This document shows, one piece after another, positions 8,789 to 17,318 of a DNA stretch of 64,000 bases; position 1 is the first letter of the stretch, and every line of letters begins with the position of its first letter. The notes under the pieces were generated by a model. The model was not told where the DNA came from. It searched no databases and saw nothing but the letters and a program-made list of their open reading frames with translations. The position numbers and the translations under genes are program-made. The DNA comes from Christiangramia lutea (GTDB lineage Bacteria > Bacteroidota > Bacteroidia > Flavobacteriales > Flavobacteriaceae), in the NCBI RefSeq assembly GCF_022489035.1, contig NZ_JAKVTV010000001.1:744001-808000 (forward strand), written 5' to 3'.

Positions 8789-10108
8789 TTACTGGGAATT
8801 TGAAGGAAGAATCCAGTCGTGGTGTTTAAAATGTTGCCATTCCTCTGCAGCAAGGTCTACTTTTGGATCTATTAACTGACGGTACGGGCCACCGTTAACA
8901 CTTATCTTACCTTCGGTATACACCTCTATCTTCTTTCCTTTCTCTGCATATTCCTCTTCCAGTCGCTGGGCAAATTGCCAGATCATATCTGGTTTAGAGG
9001 TAATAGCACGCATTTGCTTCCTCGAGAGGTAATCCTTTTTATCCACGAAAATGGTATCTGTAGTTCCTTTCTCCACAACCTTGAAAGCAACTCGACCGCT
9101 TTTTCCTCTTAACATCATACGCCAGCTTAGTCTATGTCCTTCTTCGGTCCAAAGCACATTATCCTGAAAGAACCAGTGCCTTAATGGCAAACAGACCTGA
9201 ATAATAAACCATACAGACATAGCACCTACTAAAAAGTTTCTGTACGACGGAATTATTATTTCACCGTTGTCATAGTGCTCCTTTTTATTCCTCAAAAAGA
9301 ACCTGTTCACCCAGGTGGTTGGAAAAAAGAAAATACAGAAGGCCAGGGACATATATGGGAAGATACCTATATGAAAAATAAAACTATTGAATAGATGAAA
9401 GAAAATAGCCGCTATAAATGCAGGAACACGGGTCTTTTTCCACAGTAGTAAAGGAATGATAAGTAAATCGAACAATATCCCAAAATAAGCAATAGCATAA
9501 CGTATCCAGCCCTGCTGAAGGAATTCACCAACCAGCCAGTAATCCCGCTTAGATTTCATCAAAAGCGCCGGAAAACTACCATCAAGCCAGTCGGGGTAGA
9601 TCTTTGCCACCGAAGCATAGGTATATACGATCCACAACTGAAGAACAATCCCCACCCAAACCCACCTGGGCATGGAAATCCTGCTTATGGATGGTTTTAT
9701 CCTGGCATCCAGGGAAAACCACTTATGTGCAGGAAGGAAGCACATGATAAAACACAGAAGCATCAGGAGATAATAATGATTATTATAAGATGACTTCTGC
9801 ATCAGGTAGACTCCAGACCACATGATCGTATACATGAGGATGGAAAGCCTGTACTTAAAACCTAGCATTACAAAGATGCCAAAAACTCCCATGATGGCGT
9901 AATACCAGATCATTCCGTTTCCAGGAAGTGGCTGAAGAAATTCAAATCCTATAAAGTTGAAGGTGAAGTTAGGCTCTATCAGGGTTCTTCTCACCCATCC
10001 CGTGAATATAGCTCCAAAAGCTTCGATAGCAATCAACAAACCGAAAAGCACCCTAAAAACCACGAGTGCTGAATTATCGACCTGTTTAAAAAGCCACCGG
10101 TTAAGCAT
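8789..10108 (-). CDS. HTTM domain membrane protein (vitamin K-dependent carboxylase homologue)
   Basis: A 439-residue integral membrane protein with about seven or eight hydrophobic segments in the first 300 residues and a soluble C-terminal part. The start (LFKQVDNSALVVFRVLFGLLIAIE), the HKWFSLDAR segment, and the pattern WIVYTYASVAKIYPDWLDG followed by HLFNSFIFHIGIFPY are those of the HTTM family, the bacterial relatives of gamma-glutamyl carboxylase. The conserved lysine (ASVAKIYPDW) is present. Bacterial members have no established substrate. The start overlaps the end of ribF by 8 bases (ATGCTTAA), so it is translated with ribF, and pth is 6 bases further up. Confidence 0.82.
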   Translation of the reverse strand: MLNRWLFKQVDNSALVVFRVLFGLLIAIEAFGAIFTGWVRRTLIEPNFTFNFIGFEFLQPLPGNGMIWYYAIMGVFGIFVMLGFKYRLSILMYTIMWSGVYLMQKSSYNNHYYLLMLLCFIMCFLPAHKWFSLDARIKPSISRISMPRWVWVGIVLQLWIVYTYASVAKIYPDWLDGSFPALLMKSKRDYWLVGEFLQQGWIRYAIAYFGILFDLLIIPLLLWKKTRVPAFIAAIFFHLFNSFIFHIGIFPYMSLAFCIFFFPTTWVNRFFLRNKKEHYDNGEIIIPSYRNFLVGAMSVWFIIQVCLPLRHWFFQDNVLWTEEGHRLSWRMMLRGKSGRVAFKVVEKGTTDTIFVDKKDYLSRKQMRAITSKPDMIWQFAQRLEEEYAEKGKKIEVYTEGKISVNGGPYRQLIDPKVDLAAEEWQHFKHHDWILPSNSQ

Positions 10109-11036
10109 AATTATCCTTGATGTATTGCTTTGAAAATGCCCTATCCTGTTTCATGGCGGTCTTAAGATCTTCTACGGAACTAAATTTCTTTTCGTCCCTT
10201 ATTCTAACCAGCATTTCGATATTTAGCTGCTTTCCATAGAGATCTTTATCAAGCTGGAAGAAATTGGCTTCGATGGTCTTTTCTTTTCCTCCCACCGTAG
10301 GGTTCGTACCGATATTCATCATTCCGTAAATTCTCTCGCCGTCTATTTTAGTTCTCACCACATAGACCCCATTTTTAGGAATAAGTTTATAATCTTCTTC
10401 AATTTCAAGATTAGCAGTTGGAAAACCAAGGTCTTTTCCAATACCCCGTCCTCTAACAATAGTTCCCCTTAGAGTGAATGGCTTTTCCAGGTATAAATTA
10501 GCCCGTTCCACACGACCATCTAATAAGGCATTCCTTATTTTAGTAGAACTTACAGCAACCTGCTCCACGTCCTGCTGGGTAATTTCTTCCACCTCAAATC
10601 CAAAATCCAGCCCGAATTGCTTCAAGTCATTAATATCTGCAGTTCTGTTACGCCCAAACCTGTGATCATAACCAATAATAATCTTTTTGGCCTTCAGTTT
10701 ATTCACCAGGATATCACGTACAAATTCAAGAGCAGTGAGCCTTGAAAATTGATGTGTAAAAGGATGAACTACCAGGTGATCTATTCCGGTATCCTCTAAA
10801 AGGTTTTTTCGTTCTTCAATGGTATTGATAAGCTGAATTCCGCTTTCTTTCTGAAGCACCATCCTTGGATGAGGAAAAAAAGTAAGTACTACCGAGTCCA
10901 GGTTGTTCGCATTTGCAGAATTCACGAGGCGTTCTATGATTTTCCTGTGGCCTGCATGAACTCCATCAAAAGTACCAATGGTAACTACGGTTTGACGTTC
11001 GCTTATGAATGAGTTTGCTCCCTTATGCTCTTTCAA
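10101..11036 (-). CDS. ribF: Bifunctional riboflavin kinase / FAD synthetase
   Basis: A 311-residue enzyme converting riboflavin to FMN and then FAD. The N-terminal FAD synthetase domain shows the nucleotidyltransferase motif GTFDGVHAGH (about 22-31, H-x-G-H at the end) and the second motif with SSTKIRNALLDG near 170. The C-terminal riboflavin kinase domain has GRGIGKDLGFPTANLE (P-T-A-N is the flavokinase signature) and NGVYVVRT, and ends in LKTAMKQD. Both domains are complete. It lies between pth (6-base gap) and the HTTM gene (8-base overlap). Confidence 0.95.
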   Translation of the reverse strand: MKEHKGANSFISERQTVVTIGTFDGVHAGHRKIIERLVNSANANNLDSVVLTFFPHPRMVLQKESGIQLINTIEERKNLLEDTGIDHLVVHPFTHQFSRLTALEFVRDILVNKLKAKKIIIGYDHRFGRNRTADINDLKQFGLDFGFEVEEITQQDVEQVAVSSTKIRNALLDGRVERANLYLEKPFTLRGTIVRGRGIGKDLGFPTANLEIEEDYKLIPKNGVYVVRTKIDGERIYGMMNIGTNPTVGGKEKTIEANFFQLDKDLYGKQLNIEMLVRIRDEKKFSSVEDLKTAMKQDRAFSKQYIKDNYA

Positions 11037-11042
11037 ATTTTC

Positions 11043-11669
11043 CTATTTTCCGTTAAAAGTATTCATAGTATTGGAAACTCCAGCAGTACCGAAAGATTGT
11101 ATCAGCTCAGCAGATTTCTTCAATCGCTCAGGCAGCTTGCTTTCTTCGTGTTCATCCCATTCCCCTAAAACATAATTCACCTGATTACCCTTTGAGAATT
11201 CATCACTAATTCCGAATCTAAACCGGTTATATTTTGTGGTATTCAGTTGAGACTGAATATCTTTAAGCCCATTGTGCCCACCATCGCTGCCTTTGGTTTT
11301 CAATCTCAAGGTACCAAAGGGAAGATTAAGATCATCGGTCACTACAAGTAAATTTTCCAGGGAGATCTTCTCTTTCTGCATCCAGTAATTCACGGCTTTC
11401 CCGCTTAGATTCATGTAAGTGCTTGGTTTTAGCAATATAAAGGTTCTTCCCTTAAACCTAAAACTAGCTACGTCTCCCAGCTTTTGAGTTTCAAAAGTCA
11501 AATCTTTTTCCCTGGCAAGTTCATCAAGGATCTTAAATCCTATATTATGCCTGGTATTTTCATATTTTGGGCCGATATTTCCCAGGCCAACGATCAAAAA
11601 TTTCTTCATGGGATCTGTTTTCTCCGCAGTCTTTGTTTTTCCTAAAATCCTTCCGAAGAATGAAAGCAT
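11043..11669 (-). CDS. pth: Peptidyl-tRNA hydrolase
   Basis: Hydrolyses peptidyl-tRNA released from stalled ribosomes. The core starts at MKKFLIVGLGNIGPKY with the catalytic His in NTRHNIGF, then the Asn-binding loop STYMNLSGKAVNYW, DDLNLPFGTLR with the catalytic Asp, and GSDGGHNGLKDI. The frame starts at ATG 11669, giving 208 residues with a 20-residue basic extension; ATG 11609 gives 188 residues, the usual length for Pth, and is an equally good start. It is followed closely by ribF. rplY lies upstream with a terminator between them, the common L25-Pth neighbourhood. Confidence 0.94.
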   Translation of the reverse strand: MLSFFGRILGKTKTAEKTDPMKKFLIVGLGNIGPKYENTRHNIGFKILDELAREKDLTFETQKLGDVASFRFKGRTFILLKPSTYMNLSGKAVNYWMQKEKISLENLLVVTDDLNLPFGTLRLKTKGSDGGHNGLKDIQSQLNTTKYNRFRFGISDEFSKGNQVNYVLGEWDEHEESKLPERLKKSAELIQSFGTAGVSNTMNTFNGK

Positions 11670-11755
11670 CCAATTTGTATTTTGGTAAAGATAAAATTAA
11701 TCAGATACTTTTAAATCAGAAAAGACAAAACTGAATTTTAAAATCTGTTCAAATA

Positions 11756-11798
11756 AAAAAGCATTCCGAAATCGGGAATACCGAAAGGAATGCTTTTT
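11756..11798 (-). terminator. Terminator of rplY
   Basis: A 12-bp stem AAAAAGCATTCC / GGAATGCTTTTT with an inner small stem (CGG...CCG) in the loop. Read on the minus strand it starts 19 bases after the rplY stop and ends in six T followed by ATTTG. It separates rplY from pth. Confidence 0.85.
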
Positions 11799-11816
11799 AA
11801 AGTTACTTAAAGAAGG

Positions 11817-12479
11817 TTACTCTTTATCTTCTCCCTCTTTTACTGCTGCAACATCATCAGTTTCAGTAGCTGGTACTTCATCTGCTGCTACTTCATCTTC
11901 ATCATCTTCATCGTCTTCTAGTTCAACTAGGTTACGAGAAGTTCTTACCTGACAAATTACAGTGTTATCTGGATGCTGGATCACATAATCTTTGCTATCT
12001 ACACCAGTTACATAAAGCTTCTGACCAATTTTTAGTTTAGTCACATTAGCTACGATGTAATCTGGAAGATCACCTGGTAAACCTCTTACCTTAAGACGAC
12101 GAAGGTTGTAACGAAGTACACCACCGTTCTTCACCCCTCTGGCCACACCTTCAGTGTGAATTGGGATTTCCATAGTAATTGGTTTGTCATCGAATATCTG
12201 GTAGAAATCCATGTGCAGGATCGCATCAGTTACCGGGTGGAACTGGATGTCCTGAAGGATTGCGTCGTAAGACTCTCCACTCTTCAATTTAATTTTCACA
12301 GTGTGTACGTCTGGAGTATACACTAAGTTCTGGAATGCAATTTCCTCTGCTGCAAAGTGTAGTGGATCACCTTCTACCCCGTACAATACGCAAGGAACCT
12401 GTCCAGCATTACGTAGAGCTTTCGTTGCCTTCTTACCTACGCTTTCTCTTTTAGATCCGTTGATCGTAATTGATTTCAT
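11817..12479 (-). CDS. rplY: 50S ribosomal protein L25 / general stress protein Ctc
   Basis: A 220-residue long-form L25 (TL5/CTC type) that binds 5S rRNA. The N-terminal L25 domain starts [19 protein letters not shown] and includes VPCVLYG; the C-terminal domain has [16 protein letters not shown] and the [12 protein letters not shown] segment typical of TL5. The last 35 residues are almost entirely acidic ([14 protein letters not shown]), a tail common in Bacteroidota L25. It has its own -7 box (12559-12566) and a terminator, so it is monocistronic. Confidence 0.95.
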   Translation of the reverse strand: MKSITINGSKRESVGKKATKALRNAGQVPCVLYGVEGDPLHFAAEEIAFQNLVYTPDVHTVKIKLKSGESYDAILQDIQFHPVTDAILHMDFYQIFDDKPITMEIPIHTEGVARGVKNGGVLRYNLRRLKVRGLPGDLPDYIVANVTKLKIGQKLYVTGVDSKDYVIQHPDNTVICQVRTSRNLVELEDDEDDEDEVAADEVPATETDDVAAVKEGEDKE

Positions 12480-12798
12480 TTGTAAATCTTAATTTAATTG
12501 AACAAATGTTGTCAAGTTCTTCGTGAACCGCCTTCATTTGTTTAAAAATTTGTGGCTGCAAAAGTAAGTCTTTTTCTTTATCTATAAAACCCTGTAGCTG
12601 AAAAAGTTCTGATAGATCTGAGATAGGAGGTTTTAGACCTTAGACTTTAAATATGGTTTTGAGAATATAAAATTACTTTCAAATTCCTGAAAGATTTCTA
12701 ATATCTCAATACTAACTTCTCTTTTTTTCACAAAGCCTTATAATTCAAAGCCATCTAATTTGAGTAAATTGAAGGATATAACCTGAAAACCTTCATCA
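12480..12798. other. 319-base divergent intergenic region (rplY / ppx)
   Basis: AT-rich region between two divergent genes. The rplY side contains an exact -7 box. The ppx side has no exact TAnnTTTG; the nearest is TAATTTG at 12757-12763, one base short in the spacer. No ORF or hairpin with a T-run was seen. Confidence 0.5.
12559..12566 (-). promoter_or_regulatory. -7 promoter box of rplY
   Basis: Minus-strand TACTTTTG, an exact TAnnTTTG. The predicted start of transcription is near 12555, giving a leader of about 75 bases, long for this window and typical of ribosomal protein genes. Confidence 0.5.
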
Positions 12799-14424
12799 AT
12801 GGATCATTCTATAGACAACGGAACACCTACAAAAAGAATTGCCGCGATAGACCTTGGTACTAATTCCTTTCATGCGGTGATCGTTGATATTTATCCTGAC
12901 GGAAGTTTTCGAACCATTGACAAGCTCAAGGAGATGGTGATCCTGGCTGAAAAAGGCATGGACAATCATCTTAGTGAAGATGCTATGACCCGCGGACTGG
13001 ATGCTTTGAAAAGGATCAAATTCCTTTGCGATTCCCAGCAAGTAGAAGAGATCCTGGCCTTTGCGACCTCAGCAATTCGGGAAGCAGATAACGGCGGAGA
13101 TTTTATCCAGAGAATGATAGATGAAGTTGGAATAAAAGCCAGGGCTATTCCGGGAAAGATGGAAGCTGAACTTATAGGTTACGCTATAAGACACAGTATT
13201 TCTCTTGATGATGAAATGGTGCTGATGGTAGATATTGGTGGCGGTAGCGTAGAATTCATTATTGGTAATAACCAGGAATTCCTTTATTACAATAGCCTAA
13301 AGCTGGGAGTGGCCAGAATGTCTGCCAAATTTGTCAAAGATGACCCCATCACCAAAAGTGAGATAAAAAGCCTTAAAAAACATTATAAAAGTACTCTGAA
13401 AGAGATTGCAGAGATTATGCAAAAGCACAAGATAAAAACCATGATCGGGTCTTCGGGCACTATGGAAAATATCGGTGCAATGATCGCAGACAGAACTTCT
13501 CTAACGGCCAGTATGACCCTGAACGAACTGGTCTTCCAGGCTTCAGATTTTAAGGAACTCTATAAGGATTTTATCGGTCTGAACCGGGATGAACGAAAAA
13601 ACATAAGTGAGCTGGATGAAAAACGTATAGATATTATCAATGCCGGGATGGTGCTGGTAAAATACCTCATCAAAAAATTCAATATAGAAAAGATAAAAAT
13701 CTCGGAAGCTGCCCTGCGGGACGGAATGATCCTTAATTTTCTAAAAAAAGAAAGACCACAACTGGATCTGGTAGCAAACTTTCCAGCCCCCCGGAAACGT
13801 AGTATTTTTGAACTACTGCGCAAATGCAACTGGCCGGAATCACATTCCAGGCATGTGGCAGGTATGGCACTTCAGCTTTTCGATGAATTCAGGAAAGAGC
13901 TGAAGCTCGATGAATTAGATCGTGAATTACTTGAATATGCCTCCTATCTTCATGACATAGGCTATTATATATCATATAGAAAACATCATAAACATGCTCT
14001 TTATATCATCAGGCATTCAGACCTGAGAGGATTTAATGAGGATGAGATCAACATTGTGGCTAATGTGGCCAGGTATCACAGGAGATCTACTCCTAAAAAA
14101 CGTCATGAATTCTATAAAAAAATGGCCAAACCACTGCGTAAGAAGGTTAAAAAATTATCGGCATTACTCAGGGTGGCCGATGGTTTGGATCGCAGTCATT
14201 ATCAAAATGTAGAAGATCTGGAGATAGATAATCAAAATGAAAAGGTGATCCTGCACATTTCTACCATAGGCGACCCGGAACTTGAAATATGGGGTGCTGA
14301 AAGAAAATCGAAATTATTTGAAAAAGTGACCGGTAAAAAACTGGAAATATACGCTGTGAACATAAATGAACGGGAGCGCACCCAGTCCTCTACCGGCAAT
14401 AAAAATAAGATTGAATCAGTCTGA
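12799..14424 (+). CDS. ppx: Exopolyphosphatase / guanosine-pentaphosphatase (Ppx/GppA) with C-terminal HD domain
   Basis: A 541-residue enzyme of the ASKHA fold. The first phosphate loop is AIDLGTNSFHAVIVDI (16-31), the second phosphate motif VDIGGGSVEFI (around 143), and GSSGTMENIG holds the adenosine-type loop. The C-terminal third has an HD-like domain: HSRHVAGMALQLFDEF, then ASYLHDIGYYISYRKHHKHAL with H-D, and the final HRRSTPKK segment. This domain architecture is that of E. coli Ppx/GppA. It removes terminal phosphate from polyphosphate or converts pppGpp to ppGpp; the two cannot be told apart here. It is the only plus-strand gene between 5 kb and 15.4 kb, interrupting the prs-rplY-pth order. 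Confidence 0.9.
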   Translation: MDHSIDNGTPTKRIAAIDLGTNSFHAVIVDIYPDGSFRTIDKLKEMVILAEKGMDNHLSEDAMTRGLDALKRIKFLCDSQQVEEILAFATSAIREADNGGDFIQRMIDEVGIKARAIPGKMEAELIGYAIRHSISLDDEMVLMVDIGGGSVEFIIGNNQEFLYYNSLKLGVARMSAKFVKDDPITKSEIKSLKKHYKSTLKEIAEIMQKHKIKTMIGSSGTMENIGAMIADRTSLTASMTLNELVFQASDFKELYKDFIGLNRDERKNISELDEKRIDIINAGMVLVKYLIKKFNIEKIKISEAALRDGMILNFLKKERPQLDLVANFPAPRKRSIFELLRKCNWPESHSRHVAGMALQLFDEFRKELKLDELDRELLEYASYLHDIGYYISYRKHHKHALYIIRHSDLRGFNEDEINIVANVARYHRRSTPKKRHEFYKKMAKPLRKKVKKLSALLRVADGLDRSHYQNVEDLEIDNQNEKVILHISTIGDPELEIWGAERKSKLFEKVTGKKLEIYAVNINERERTQSSTGNKNKIESV

Positions 14425-14426
14425 AA

Positions 14427-15362
14427 TTACATGATGAATTTTGAACTGATGGATTCATTATCCTGAACACTTCTCATAACATCGGCGAAAAGCTCGGCAC
14501 AGCTTACTACTTTTATCTTTTTACTTTCCTGTCTAAGAGGAATGGAATCTGTCACGATCAATTCCTGAAGTTTAGATTTTTCAATACGATCGTAGGCTTC
14601 TCCAGAAAGAACAGGATGTGTACAAATAGCGCGAACACTAATTGCTCCTCGCTCCATCATAACATCTGCTGCCTTGGTAAGTGTACCAGCCGTATCTACC
14701 ATATCGTCTACAAGCACAACGTTCTTACCGGTCACATCACCAATCAATTCCATATGAGAGATGACATTAGCTTTAGCTCTTTGTTTATAGCAAATCACCA
14801 CATCGCTTTCAAGTGCTTTTGAATAGGCGTATGCTCTTTTGGAACCACCCATATCTGGTGAAGCAATGGTAAGATTATCAAGACCTAGTTTTTTCAAATA
14901 CGGAAGAAAAACAGTACTGGCATACAGGTGATCCACCGGTTTTTCGAAAAATCCCTGGATCTGGTCTGCATGCAGGTCCATAGTAATGATCCTGGTTGCC
15001 CCGGCTGTTTCAAGTATGCTTGCGATCATCTTTGCCGCGATTGGAACACGAGGTTTATCTTTTCTATCCTGCCTGGCCCAACCAAAATATGGCATAACTG
15101 CCGTAATATGTCTTGCAGAAGCTCTTTTTGCAGCATCAAGCATTAAAAGCATTTCCATAAGGTGATCACTCCCAGGATGCGTAGATCCTATAATAAAAAC
15201 TCTCGATCCACGAACCGACTCCTCAAAAGATGGCTGGAATTCACCATCACTATAAGTTGAAGTAATTACATTTCCGAGTTTTGAGCCGTAATGCCCGGCA
15301 ATTTTTTCCGCAAGTTCGCGACTTTGGGTACAAGTAAAGATCTTAGCTTCTGTAGCAGCCAT
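14427..15362 (-). CDS. prs: Ribose-phosphate pyrophosphokinase (PRPP synthase)
   Basis: Makes PRPP from ribose 5-phosphate and ATP for nucleotide, His and Trp synthesis. The protein has the ATP/ribose motifs STYSDGEFQPSFEESVRG, MPYFGWARQDRKDKPR, the Mg2+-binding DLHADQIQGFF and the PRPP loop VVLVDDMVDTAGTLTKA. The longest frame starts at ATG 15401, but a perfect -7 box (TAAATTTG, 15410-15403) ends only 1 base before it, so transcription would begin inside that extension. ATG 15362 (MAATEAKIF) gives 311 residues, the normal length, and a 5' leader of about 35 A/C-rich bases typical of this group. Confidence 0.95.
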   Translation of the reverse strand: MAATEAKIFTCTQSRELAEKIAGHYGSKLGNVITSTYSDGEFQPSFEESVRGSRVFIIGSTHPGSDHLMEMLLMLDAAKRASARHITAVMPYFGWARQDRKDKPRVPIAAKMIASILETAGATRIITMDLHADQIQGFFEKPVDHLYASTVFLPYLKKLGLDNLTIASPDMGGSKRAYAYSKALESDVVICYKQRAKANVISHMELIGDVTGKNVVLVDDMVDTAGTLTKAADVMMERGAISVRAICTHPVLSGEAYDRIEKSKLQELIVTDSIPLRQESKKIKVVSCAELFADVMRSVQDNESISSKFIM

Positions 15363-15402
15363 GTTGTGTATTGTTTGTTGTGTGTTAAAATTTTGTTGCA
15401 TG

Positions 15403-15410
15403 CAAATTTA
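15403..15410 (-). promoter_or_regulatory. -7 promoter box of prs, decides the start codon
   Basis: Minus-strand TAAATTTG, an exact TAnnTTTG. With transcription starting about four bases after the G, the ATG at 15401 would lie at or before the transcript end, so translation should begin at 15362. Confidence 0.6.
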
Positions 15411-15688
15411 AAAATTAATTCGGGCTGTAACAGAATAAAACCGGTATAGTAGACATTATGACAAAATAATTAGGAAAAACCCTTATTTGATAAATTTTAG
15501 CACGTAAAACCGTTTGATATTTTTAGCTCTTACAACTATAGATTAATTCCACTATTTTATTTCAAATAGGTTACGAACCAACCATTTAAAAACTTGTAAC
15601 CTGTTAATTTTAAGTATTTTAAACTATATTTAAGTATAAATTAATTTTAGCCAACAATTTTAAGTGTTTAATCTAAAACCAAAAAATT

Positions 15689-15982
15689 ATGAAAAGTTTT
15701 ATAAAAATGATTGCAATTGTCTTTACGGCATCAATCTTATTTACTTCCTGCTATTAATATACCAGTGTGGTTGGAAGCGGAGCCCAGGGAGCAAATGAAA
15801 CAACTCAATGGAACCATTATTTAGTTTACGGTCTTATACCAGTTGGGGTTTCAGATTCGAAGCAAATGGCTGCTGGAGATACGAATTATACCGTTCATAC
15901 CAGACATTCGATTCTAAACGGACTTCTTGCAGCTATTACTGTAGGAATCTATACTCCAACAACTACTACTGTCACCAAATAA
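15689..15982 (+). pseudogene. Bor-family lipoprotein gene with an in-frame stop just after the lipobox
   Basis: The frame from ATG 15689 encodes a lipoprotein signal peptide (MKSFIKMIAIVFTASILFTSCY) whose Cys21 fits a lipobox (L-F-T-S-C). Codon 23 is TAA (15755-15757). The same frame then stays open for 74 codons (Y-T-S-V-V-G-S-G...) to TAA at 15980. The downstream part ends in SILNGLLAAITVGIYTP followed by a Thr-rich tail, close to the Bor lipoprotein pattern (NGLLGFITLGIYTP in phage lambda Bor). One base change (for example TCA to TAA) explains the break. Translation could restart at GTG 15767, but without an export signal. It may be a pseudogene, a sequencing error or readthrough. A terminator follows at 15999. 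Confidence 0.75.
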
Positions 15983-15998
15983 TTACAAACAAAATAAG

Positions 15999-16025
15999 GA
16001 GAAGGTGTTAAAAACACACCTTCTC
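15999..16025 (+). terminator. Terminator after the Bor-like gene
   Basis: A perfect 10-bp stem GAGAAGGTGT / ACACCTTCTC with a 6-base A-rich loop, followed by TTCTTAT. It begins 17 bases after the stop. Confidence 0.75.
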
Positions 16026-16041
16026 TTCTTATAAATGATCT

Positions 16042-16260
16042 ATGAAAAAATTATTTTTCTATTTATTCATAATTATCGCCATTGTACTTCTGGTACAAAT
16101 TCTTAAGATCTTAATTCTGGATCTTCCCAAGTTAACGCCTTACGGGTATGGATATCTTGGCGGAAAAGTTATTCTGTTTTTCCTCTTTTTAGGTTTTTCC
16201 TATTTGATAAGGAGAAACATCAAAGGATCAAAAACACGTTCTAAACGCCAAATTGAATAA
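16042..16260 (+). CDS. Small membrane protein of unknown function
   Basis: A 72-residue protein starting MKKLFFYLFIIIAIVLLVQI with a first membrane helix (4-28) and a second one (46-60, KVILFFLFLGFSYLI), ending in a basic tail RRNIKGSKTRSKRQIE. The positive tail implies a cytoplasmic C-terminus. I do not recognise the family. It starts 17 bases after the terminator of the Bor-like gene and lies 116 bases before the metallopeptidase-like gene. The A-rich leader (TCTATGAAAAAA) supports a real start. Confidence 0.55.
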   Translation: MKKLFFYLFIIIAIVLLVQILKILILDLPKLTPYGYGYLGGKVILFFLFLGFSYLIRRNIKGSKTRSKRQIE

Positions 16261-16376
16261 ATTTTCAAATTATAACATTCCACAAATCTTCATCAGGAAA
16301 TATCCTTGAGTTCATATGCTAAATCGAAAATCTGGTAAAAGTCGAAAAATATTAACCCAATTAAATCCTGAGAGTA

Positions 16377-17297
16377 GTGAAACCAAGCACATTCACCCGT
16401 ATCCCAGTTGGAAAATTTTTAGTATTAAATATTTTATTACTCCTACCATTCCTGGATGTACGCGCACAATCTTATTTAGACCTTCCAAAAATAAATAGTA
16501 ATCAAACCGAAACCTATTATAGTGAAAATGCTAAAAACCGGGCAGCCAATATTGCCTTCCTTTTTGATAAGGTAATTGCATTTTATGAGCCTATCCTTGA
16601 TTTTTCGCCAAAAGTCACCTTACTGGTGCTTTCTCCTGAAGACTGGGTTAAGCACACGAAGTTTCCTGTGTATGGAATGCCGCATTATATAGACGGCGAA
16701 ACCCTGGTTATAGCTTCAGAAGACAATGATTTCTGGAAAAGTTTTATTCCTCCACTAGAAAAACTACCAAAGACTCTGGCAGACGAAATTTCCAGGGTAT
16801 ATATTAACCCAGACGGTTCATTAACCATGAAAGGTTTTTTCGATCTCCTGGCTATTCATGAATTAGGTCATAGTTACCAAATTCAGGCTAAATTGAACCC
16901 TCAGCGCAAGTGGATGGAAGAATTATTCAGTAATATTTTTCTACATACCTATATCGCTGAGAAAGAACCAAAGATGCTTCCGGCATTAACCATATTCCCC
17001 GATATGGTGGTTTTAACAATAAAAAGTGAAAACCTCTCCTATTCAAGCCTGAATGACCTGGAGAATAATTATGATAAGATCACCACAGAATACCCTAAGA
17101 ATTATGGTTGGTATCAATGCAGGTTGCACGTAGCAGCCGGTAAAATTTATGATGCAGCGGGGATATCAGCTTTTGAAAATTTATGGAAAGAATTAAAAAA
17201 GGAACAAGAACCTTTGGATGATAAGGCATTGACGAGTATGTTAGCAGAGAAAGTCCATCCTGCCGTAGCGGAAGTACCGCTTAGCTGGGCTGAATAG
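16377..17297 (+). CDS. Exported zinc-metallopeptidase-like protein (HELGH)
   Basis: A 306-residue protein with an N-terminal signal peptide (KFLVLNILLLLPFLDVRAQ) starting from GTG 16377, the only usable start after a stop at 16362. Around residue 162 it has H-E-L-G-H, followed 16-17 residues later by W-M-E-E-L-F-S-N, which could supply the third zinc-binding Glu as in gluzincins. Later segments (YPKNYGWYQCRLHVAAGKIYDAAG) look like the helical subdomain of such peptidases. I cannot name the family. It is followed 21 bases downstream by an MFS transporter and then a lipoprotein hydrolase on the same strand, probably one operon. Exported location is inferred from the signal peptide. Confidence 0.68.
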   Translation: MKPSTFTRIPVGKFLVLNILLLLPFLDVRAQSYLDLPKINSNQTETYYSENAKNRAANIAFLFDKVIAFYEPILDFSPKVTLLVLSPEDWVKHTKFPVYGMPHYIDGETLVIASEDNDFWKSFIPPLEKLPKTLADEISRVYINPDGSLTMKGFFDLLAIHELGHSYQIQAKLNPQRKWMEELFSNIFLHTYIAEKEPKMLPALTIFPDMVVLTIKSENLSYSSLNDLENNYDKITTEYPKNYGWYQCRLHVAAGKIYDAAGISAFENLWKELKKEQEPLDDKALTSMLAEKVHPAVAEVPLSWAE

Positions 17298-17318
17298 AAC
17301 CTGCAACCCTGGTAAAAC

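Noticed and set aside
12757-12763. Promoter candidate TAATTTG upstream of ppx
   Set aside because: The spacer between TA and TTTG is one base instead of two, so it is not a match.
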